From assembly GCA_002633005.1 (NCBI GenBank), contig NMRA01000002.1:891278-932226 (forward strand): a stretch of 40,949 nt of DNA, in the 5' to 3' direction. This document shows positions 33,948 to 40,949 of this stretch, piece by piece. The notes beneath the pieces are model-generated. The model was not told the origin of the DNA. It saw only the letters and a list, made by a program, of their open reading frames with translations, and made no database searches. The translations under genes were made by a program, and so were the position numbers. Numbering within the stretch: the stretch's first letter is position 1; each line of letters begins with the position of its first letter. This DNA is from Phoronis australis (lineage: Eukaryota > Phoronida > Phoronidae).

Positions 33948-35056
33948 TCATTCATGACGTTTCTGCTTGCTATGCCCGTAGAAGGAGGCAAACTGTTTGC
34001 ATGACATGCCACATTCATCACAAAAAGGAGTGTACTCGTGCTGTGACGCAATGTGTCGCACCAGGCTCACTCTTTTCGTCAAACATTGATCACAGATGGG
34101 ACAATCAGCGAATCGACTTGGTTCCTGAGCACGATGCTTCATGTTGTCTAATCCCATTCCGGTAAAAAACTCTCATCCAACGCGTCAATCACAGGGCTGA
34201 TAAAGGTCTTGCTTGCTGTGGTGTCACTGTGTTTCATTGCCATGTGATCATACTAAGTCGATTTCTTTAGTTCCTGAACGAAGCTCCACAACACACACAT
34301 GCACTCCGTTGTGACATGCAGCAGTTGTACTACTCTTTTTTGAAGGCAAGGACTTTAAAACCCTGAAGGACTCGTCGTGTGGCTACAGTTCAAATGAAAA
34401 ACATCAAACGCATTCAGTTATGTTTGTTAGGCTAAATTTCACAAATTAATCCTGCACAAAACGATGAAATATAATTAATAATCAATCCATCAACTAGTCC
34501 AGGTCCGTATTATTATAAAATTATTTACACATTACCGTAACTCGAACGACTATTCAGGCCAATGTAGAAAAAATGTGCGTCCACGATCGCTTTGTTGCGT
34601 TCAAGAATTAATGACTTCGTTCCCGATCGCTGTCTCACACTGACAAGGACCTGCCTGTATTGGTAAATATATCGAATTATTTCACAAACCATACCTAACA
34701 AAGGTGTCACCAGGGACCATTCAACTATAACGTCCACCGTCTCTACTTAAGAATCTGGGAATTGCTAATAAAATGTACTAATTGTCGATTTTACGAGGGG
34801 GAAGGCATTTTATCGAAAGCCACTGCTTTCTGAGCTCTTTAATTAAAAAAAAGCAAAAGCCAAGTATTATTTCAGATCCACTACAAAGGCTACACTCTGA
34901 CTCTTTTCTGTGTGTCGCATTGGTGCCAAGAAGAAAATGACACTTAAACTCACCGGGTACGTCACCGTCGTCTGCCATTTTTGGTGCAAGGTCTCGTTCC
35001 TGATCGCCTTCCGGGCTTTCTCGATCTCGGATTGGCAGGGGTGGTAAAGACATCAT
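33948..35056 (-). CDS. Small C2H2 zinc-finger protein, two exons inferred
   Basis: Exon 1 is 35056-34954 (ATG ATG start, acidic and Pro-rich, ending in donor G|GTGAGT). Exon 2 is 34147-33948, after acceptor GGGATTAG, ending in TGA. The phases agree: exon 1 leaves one base and exon 2 supplies two, giving about 100 residues. Exon 2 encodes two C2H2 fingers: CPIC-x12-H-x4-H and CDEC-x12-H-x5-H, ending KRHE. It is probably a nucleic-acid-binding nuclear protein. The 3' acceptor has only a short T tract, and extra exons in the 806-base interval 34148-34953 are possible. The fingers are seen directly; the exon join is inference. Exon 1 carries the block shared with 30043-30100, so exon 1 is the weaker half. 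Confidence 0.55.
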
Positions 35057-36016
35057 TGAACTGTCGTGGTTAACTTACAGTACGAAGTGAGGGCCGTAAG
35101 TATAATCTAGTTTTACAAGAAAGCGTCACAACTGATCAGTGTGTAACATCGATTGCCAAGGCGCCTGCCACATTTGTGAACAGTTATACTATGTCAATAT
35201 AAGATCTTTAATTTAAAACTACACAGAAACATGTCTGTTATGCGGCATATGAACATGTATACGCATTAGCTCAGCCACGAGGCCCACGAGGTATGAACAA
35301 CGGAGCAATGTCCCTTGTTAACTGCAAAAATACCTATGACCTATTTAAACTGGAGCTTGCACGCAACTAATTCCTAATCTTCGTGATTCCTTGGTCAAAT
35401 CAGTTAGAAATACAACATAAACTGAAGATGTGAATATGAAGTAGGTTGAAAATTGGAAAATATTGTTAAGAGCGAGTTTTCTCGTAAATGACTAAACCGT
35501 GTCCAGTAAGTATCCTGAAGTGATGTTGGGGAATAACGCCCCCAATGGACGTCATGAGCGCAAACGACACCTACCTGTTCTCACATTTACAAGTCGTCAA
35601 TGAATACAATTCCACTTTGTTTAGAATAGACGATGTCCAAACAGCATTGTCGTTTAATTCCTGCAGTAACTTTTAATACCATAGCATGCAAAAACATCAG
35701 ATTTAGGAAAACATCTCGATAGTGGGTGAAGTAGATGTACGCTTATTGGTGAAATTCAAGCGTGAGTATTTTTTTCTGAGAAATTACCGTGGCACCTTTG
35801 AAAGCTCAGCGCGCTAATGATTGCTGCATACTGTATACAGTAAATTACGGCACACATCCCAAAGCGCCGTCTAAAACGCACATGAGTTGTATGTACGACT
35901 GATAACTGATAACAAAAACTCAAACAGTCGGTAGGAGGTAATGAAGGCTATTCAAATGAATCAAAACTGATTAATGATGAAACATTTCAGTTAAGTCAAA
36001 ATTCATGAAAAAAAAC
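35057..36016. other. No gene recognised
   Basis: Intergenic sequence between the zinc-finger gene and the 3' end of the second astacin gene. Confidence 0.5.
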
Positions 36017-36022
36017 TTTATT
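36017..36022 (-). terminator. Poly(A) signal of the second intact astacin gene
   Basis: AATAAA on the minus strand, about 205 bases beyond the stop codon at 36228-36230. Confidence 0.55.
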
Positions 36023-36227
36023 GCTATGTACGTCCTAGTACAGTTTGTTATGCTTTGTTTTGATGACTCAAATGTGAACTCAATAACTTTTCATGCAGTG
36101 ACTTAACAGAAATTTTGGAAGACAATAGCAGAGTGTGTACAATACATGTCATGTATTCTGATACTACATTTCAAATCATTTGTAAATTTCACTATGTCAA
36201 CCATGCCTTTCAAACACTTCCGTTGCC

Positions 36228-37238
36228 TTATTGTGATTGGGGGATTTGGACCAATCCTCGTCGCTTTTGGCACACGCCACACGCCTTCTTACAATTCTTC
36301 AGCATGTAGGCAGGGTTCTTCTGACACTCACCAGCTCTTGCCCAGCCGCTGCAGTTGATGTGTTGGTCGTTACAAGCGCCGGTCCCGCCACAAAGGTTAC
36401 ACGATTTCCGACAAAACTTGTGCATGTAGGCTGAACTTTTCTGACACTCACCAGCATTCGCCCAGCCGCTGCAGCTGTCGTGGTGGTCGTCACAGCTTTT
36501 GCACTGATACATTACTTTAATCTTGTAAATGTCATACGAAGAAAGACCATTGCGTTGCCCAATGGCAGACACGCTGACGCCATTTTTTGGAACCAAGGTG
36601 TGTTGACCATTTTTACTAAAGGCTTTTGACCCATAATGCATTATACTACCATAGTCGTATGGGGTGCCATATGTGAGCAAAGTTTTTCCAACGAAGAAAA
36701 CGCCTTTGGCCTCTTCTTTGATATTTTGCCAATATACGGTAATGTAAGAATCGCGATCGGGTCGTGATTGTTCGTGATGAAAACCTATCGCGTGCATCAT
36801 TTCGTGTACAACGCTTCCAAACGAATTTATGCACCAGTCCGGGAGGTTCATTTTCTGCGATCCCCCTGTCTTCCCCACGTGACTGTTGCATACCGATTCG
36901 CTTGGCTTTGTCATAAGGACATAGTCTCTTTGGTTGGTTCGTGGAACCCATCTAATACACGTGCGTTGATGATAGTAGTCAACTGCCCTCTGAAGGACAG
37001 CGCGTGCATTAGAGTCCATATTTCCGTCGATGACATAAGGAATAACTCCGTTAGGCCAACGGTTTCTTTGATGCTCAATACCATTTCGTTTCTTGGGCTC
37101 AAGAATGTCGTTGGTGTACTCATCAGCATTTCCACCTCGTGCCACAAACATTTCAGGAGTGAGTGCATTGAGACTCAAAGAACTAACTTCCTCAGCGATG
37201 ACGCTGATAGCAACATAAACAAAAGCTGAAAACCACAT
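36228..37238 (-). CDS. Secreted astacin metalloprotease with two ShKT domains (2)
   Basis: 336 residues, one exon, clear paralogue of 25370-26389. Start ATG-TGG at 37238, with A at -3; upstream the frame opens only to a GTG. Signal peptide is about 1-20 and a propeptide ends at KKR (49-51). The astacin domain spans about 52-246: H145-E146-xx-H149-xx-G152-xx-H155-E156, Met-turn SIMHY with M200 and Y202, disulfide cysteines C94/C246 and C117/C136. ShKT domains are at 249-283 and 289-323, each with six cysteines and two residues shorter between Cys2 and Cys3 than in gene 1. There is no Gly hinge. After the last Cys a 13-residue basic tail (starting QKRRG) remains. All catalytic residues are present, so an active extracellular zinc endopeptidase is expected. 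Substrate and tissue are unknown. Confidence 0.93.
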   Translation of the reverse strand: MWFSAFVYVAISVIAEEVSSLSLNALTPEMFVARGGNADEYTNDILEPKKRNGIEHQRNRWPNGVIPYVIDGNMDSNARAVLQRAVDYYHQRTCIRWVPRTNQRDYVLMTKPSESVCNSHVGKTGGSQKMNLPDWCINSFGSVVHEMMHAIGFHHEQSRPDRDSYITVYWQNIKEEAKGVFFVGKTLLTYGTPYDYGSIMHYGSKAFSKNGQHTLVPKNGVSVSAIGQRNGLSSYDIYKIKVMYQCKSCDDHHDSCSGWANAGECQKSSAYMHKFCRKSCNLCGGTGACNDQHINCSGWARAGECQKNPAYMLKNCKKACGVCQKRRGLVQIPQSQ

Positions 37239-37779
37239 TCTCGTATTTGTGAATCCTGGGGACAAATGCTGAAACTCACACACCTAGACGCTTAAATTAT
37301 CATTCTGTGCTCTGGGGTCTGTGCTCTCAAACTCGTGCGCCTAGTAGCTGATATACATGCAGGGTGAATGCGTCTCTGGAACAGATGTTGTCACTGGCAT
37401 AGCCACGGGGGTACAACAGGGCCATGCTTCACTGCAAAAAACCATCACCGGTCGAAATCCGTTACGAACCAAAATGAATTTTCCCAGGTCTGTTGCTCTG
37501 CCTTTAAGCTTCTTTTTTCTTTTGTTTGTATGCAAACTACAAGTAGCGTTTTTCATGAAATTTACGCAATACATGTACATTAGAAAGACATGTGTTCCTG
37601 ATTACATGTGTCTCCAAAGTCTCAAGGTCTATTGCTTTAGAGTGAAACTACATCACAAATGGCGCTGTGACTGCAATGTTTCTAATTTCGTTTCACAAAG
37701 CCCTAGCTTCGCGGATCTCAGGGGGGATGTAAACAGATCTCGTCTAAAGCTATCTAGGCTACGACTTACCGTTGTCTAA
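37239..37779. other. Upstream region of the second astacin gene
   Basis: Not assigned. A possible splice acceptor (TTTGTCCCCAG) lies about 22 bases before the ATG on the minus strand and would imply a 5' non-coding exon. The frame at 37357-37779 (+) shows no domain. Confidence 0.4.
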
Positions 37780-38514
37780 TTATTCGACATTTTCCGAAGA
37801 CTTCCGTTTCCTTGATGATTTCTTATGCCGTAGCTTCCGCATCTGTGGCGGATCTTTGCGAGATTTGGTATGTGAATTGATAGAGCTATCTGTACTGTGG
37901 AACCAGTTCCCCGCAACTAATTGCCGTTCTCGCATATTTCAAGATTTACTGAATAGGTGATTGCTCTTTCATTTGCTGGTTCCTCGGTGCTCTTTTGCTG
38001 GACTATCATGCACACTGTAGGTCGCATTTTTCGTCCGATTGGCACGGAAATGTGCAAGTTTAGAATCTATTATATTCCTGAGGCCCATTAGTTCTAAGCA
38101 AAATCGGACACAAGATGGCGATGTGACAGACTTTCTTCGAATAATCCTTTGAGATCCTTTGACAGAATCTTACGAAATTGAGGAACCAGGTAGATCTCGT
38201 GTCAGAGGCTATGTGTAGTGTGTCATCTGTTTCTCACTGCGACGTAGGCCTACCACTCTCAAGTAACGATGACTCTTCTTCAATCGATTGATTTCTCGTA
38301 CCGGCGTTACTGCGGTGTCCACTAGCTGAACTTTCTGGCATAGTTTGTTTTGGCAGTGGTTTTGTGTTGGTGAAGTGCAGCTTCGTCGTTGTTGTAGGTT
38401 CTTCAGTATGCTCATCAATTTTGGAGACTGCGTCGATGCCTTCATCGTTGTTGGCGGTGTTGTGGGCATTGTCGTGTCCGGGTCACGTACGTCATGAATT
38501 GAGATTCAAATGCG
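37780..38514 (-). pseudogene. 3' end of an unrecognised gene, with one apparent frameshift
   Basis: Two minus-strand exons are inferred. The upstream exon is 38514-38238: acceptor GGTGAAATTACAG, donor CA|GTGAGA. The last exon is 37894-37780: acceptor GGTTCCACAG, ending TAA. The donor leaves two bases and the acceptor supplies one, so the frame continues. Over 38482-38238 the frame is Asn/Glu/Thr/Ser-rich (it contains EEPTTTT and SIEEESSLLES). The last exon is strongly basic (KKSSRKRKSS), like a nuclear-localisation tail. From the acceptor to about 38482 a different frame is open (AFESQFMTYVT), so one base seems to be gained in a CCC run. This is either a sequencing error or a true lesion. No family was recognised, and the 5' end is unknown. 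Confidence 0.4.
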
Positions 38515-39426
38515 CTGTAATTTCACCGTCCGTCAAAAAATCTCACATTTATCCAGGTCCTTGTTATAAAAATATCTCAACGTGTTCCTAACTCAGATTA
38601 GGAGTAAAACTGCCAATTCATTAAATTATTTAGTAATAATGTGTATTGCCGGACACAGCTGGTAATTGTTGGTGCGACACCAGACCTCAACTTTCAATTC
38701 CTCTTGTCGCTACAGCATTAAATTTTCAGCTGCCAACCCTCCCCGTTCCGGGCACCATAACTTTTAAGGGAACCTTTTAACGACTAGACACTGCCACTAT
38801 TCCGTGCAAGGACCTGAGCTGCTGTGTTTTCTGTTTAATGGACTGCCCCCTGTCGTCCTGGCTTTTGAACCGTCCCTGTATGTACGAGATGAGGCCATTA
38901 TTTTACATGGGCCCCTAGCTGAAGCTCACTTAGCTTGAAGTAATGGGTAATCCCACACCGCTCCCACCCTCCGTCACTCCCTCGATCCCCCGTTCTTCTC
39001 TCTATTCCCTCCGTGGCTCAGCATATCCGCCCGTCCGTCTCTTCCCCCCTCCCTCGATCGCCAGTTGCGTTTCAAGTAGTCCTAACTCGTGATAAACACG
39101 TGCGAACTAAGGAATGTATATAGCCGCTGGGCCAAATGCAGGCATGAAGTAAGCCCCTGAACAGATTTTAGTGCGAATTGGTCACCTCGGTTTCTGTAGG
39201 CCTGTGTACCGGTATATCTTTATGAGTGTCTGAATCAGACCGAATGTCTCTAACATGCTGTGATTTTCGTTTTTACCCACGCACTACAACTGGTGCAGAC
39301 GTGTCACAAAAACATGACTTAACGTCACGTCCACTTTACCATATGTCACCGTCACATTTTATCCACACTTTGCACTCCTTGCACCCCTGACGCAGACGTG
39401 GCACACCCCTGTAGATAAGCGGAATC
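38515..39426. other. No gene recognised; pyrimidine-rich tract inside
   Basis: A C/T-rich stretch at about 38957-39063 (repeated CCCTCC, CTCGATC and CCGTC pieces) stands out. The upstream exons of the gene ending at 37780 should lie in or beyond this region, but I could not place them. Confidence 0.4.
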
Positions 39427-39747
39427 ATACGGTGGCTGCAAAAGGACGGCACGGCAATTTTTTTCTCTGTTGCTAACTCCATCGATATATTTACTATCTC
39501 TATCGATACACTTCATAACTCTATCGATAGACTTAGTAAGATAGTAAGTCTATCAATGGAGTTACTAAGTATATCGATAGAGATAGTAAGTATATCAACA
39601 GAGTTAGCAAGTCTATCGATAGTTTATCGATAGAGTTACTAAGTCTATTGACAGAGTTAGTAAGTCTATCAATAGAGATAGTAAGTCTAACGATAGATGT
39701 AACAATGGAAGAAAACTTGTCGTGGCATCCTTTGACAGCCACCGTAT
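39427..39747. mobile_element. MITE-like foldback element with head-to-head minisatellite
   Basis: The left end ATACGGTGGCTGCAAAAGGA and the right end TCCTTTGACAGCCACCGTAT are inverted repeats with few mismatches. A TA at each edge fits a Tc1/mariner-like TA target site. The interior (39470-39710) consists of imperfect 18-20 base units around CTATCGATAGAGTTAGTAAG. The first few units are in the opposite orientation to the rest, with the switch near 39530-39545, so the whole element can fold on itself. It has no coding capacity. Confidence 0.75.
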
Positions 39748-40949
39748 AGAATCAAATTTGCTGCGCGTGTAGATGGTTCAGCGACCTGCGACTTGCGCAA
39801 TCGTGCTGCATTGGCAAGACACTGACACCGAAGTCAGTAAGTGACTCCACGTTGGCGTTGTTTCATACAAATACTACGTTTAAAAAGTCACAAGGGCATC
39901 ACGTGATATCACTTATATATGTGACCTTACTGTATCTAGCTGCATAGTAGAACCAAAGATTTTACAGTTACTTAAGCTTGGGATATAGTATCTTTGGTAG
40001 AATTCTAACCCCGAAGTGCCAACTTCGATCTGGCGTTGCTAAGGCTGCGACGCGCATGCGTCAAATGGATTTGCATTTGTTTGTTTCCGAGTTCGTTCTT
40101 GCAAACTGGAATCTCCTGCCACAACTTCGCCGTTTTGCAACCGAATTGCATAAGAGACATACCATTAGAAAACCCTTCTTTAGTTCTTGATGGACTATGA
40201 TTATACCACAAGCAAAAGAAATGTAATTTATCCCATACATAATAAAGGTTTTCTGATAGATAAAAAACAGGGAAACCTCTATTAGTGTGTAACCTTGAAA
40301 TATACTGTGTAGAGCTCATTACATTGGTTGCATTGTGGGAACGGGTTAAAAATAAGCTCTTTCTTCAGAATGTCAAAACTAGTGATCCTGATACATGCAG
40401 CGTGTGTTACCGTAAACAAGAGAGTTTGGAATAGTTGCTCTCTAGAAAGTAACATTATTCATAACAAAGAGGCAATGTTATTTTTTAAACACACGATGAA
40501 CAGTTGTAACAGTGAATCGAGAATGAAAAAACGAGACAACTGAGCAGAAAAACGAGACTTCTGGATAAAAAATGAGAAACCTGGGTCTATGCCAATGCAA
40601 ACAGTGTGAAGTGTTCGCTGCAACACACGAAAGCGGTCCGACAGCGTGCAAGGGGCTAGAGTTCCACGGTAGCTGTGGGGTTTAGATCCGACTTTTCGTA
40701 TGCTAAAAAAGGTGTGTGTAAGCAGATGTTCCAACAAAAAATTTGGTGGCGTGACTTATACCCAGATGTGCACAATATGGTTTCACGAAACTTATGAGCC
40801 AAGTTCATGTGACGAAATCGGGAAGGGTTTTTAATTATCTTAAGAAAAACTCCAGAGACATGTTAAGTGCCAGAAACTTACCAGGATGCATGGAAATTTC
40901 ACTATCTGGCTACAAAAACAAAAAATATCTTACACGGGAGGGGAAACCC
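39748..40949. other. No gene recognised
   Basis: Short frames only (for example 40005-40319 -), without recognisable domains or terminal repeats. Confidence 0.45.

Noticed and set aside
37357-37779. 140-codon plus-strand open frame as a gene
   Set aside because: No domain or signal peptide at its start, an overlapping open frame lies on the other strand, and its end abuts the better supported minus-strand exon.

Overview
The window is nuclear DNA from an invertebrate animal. Evidence: split genes with GT/AG signals, long A+T-rich non-coding stretches, many transposon and SINE remnants, a neuropeptide GPCR with an allatostatin-A/galanin-type core, and astacin proteases carrying ShKT domains. 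I cannot fix the phylum. A marine bilaterian (for example hemichordate, echinoderm or lophotrochozoan) fits, but this is inference.

Genes. (1) A complete GPCR of the allatostatin-A/galanin receptor group lies at 11429-12451 (+) in one coding exon behind a probable 5' non-coding exon. (2) A same-strand (-) astacin cluster holds a broken copy (20376-21275, partly repeated at 19417-19938) and two intact intronless genes (25370-26389 and 36228-37238). Each intact gene encodes a signal peptide, short propeptide, astacin catalytic domain and two ShKT domains. (3) A small two-exon C2H2 zinc-finger gene is inferred at 33948-35056 (-). (4) The 3' end of an unrecognised Ser/Thr- and Lys/Arg-rich protein gene is inferred at 37780-38514 (-); its splice phases agree but it carries one apparent one-base frameshift.

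Mobile and repeated DNA. The first 10 kb is dominated by a tRNA-derived SINE-like repeat and a TTAA-flanked inverted-repeat element (about 8010-9960). A longer repeat occurs at 3636-5283 (with a 765-base gap inside) and again at 30351-32812. Inverted-repeat elements lie at 23896-24474, 29142-30000, 32063-32829 and 39427-39747; the last carries an 18-20 base minisatellite arranged head-to-head. Older tandem repeats occur at 1447-2370 and 33388-33770.

Assembly. Four isolated single N characters (830, 9362, 12893, 20145) mark seams. Three of them separate two near-identical copies that start or stop exactly at the N, so the tandem duplications there (including a second 3' end of the GPCR and a second piece of the astacin pseudogene) are most likely unmerged alleles. 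One of these pairs also appears to show a filled and an empty insertion site for the TTAA element. I found no operon, CRISPR array or other prokaryotic feature, and no complete tRNA or rRNA gene.
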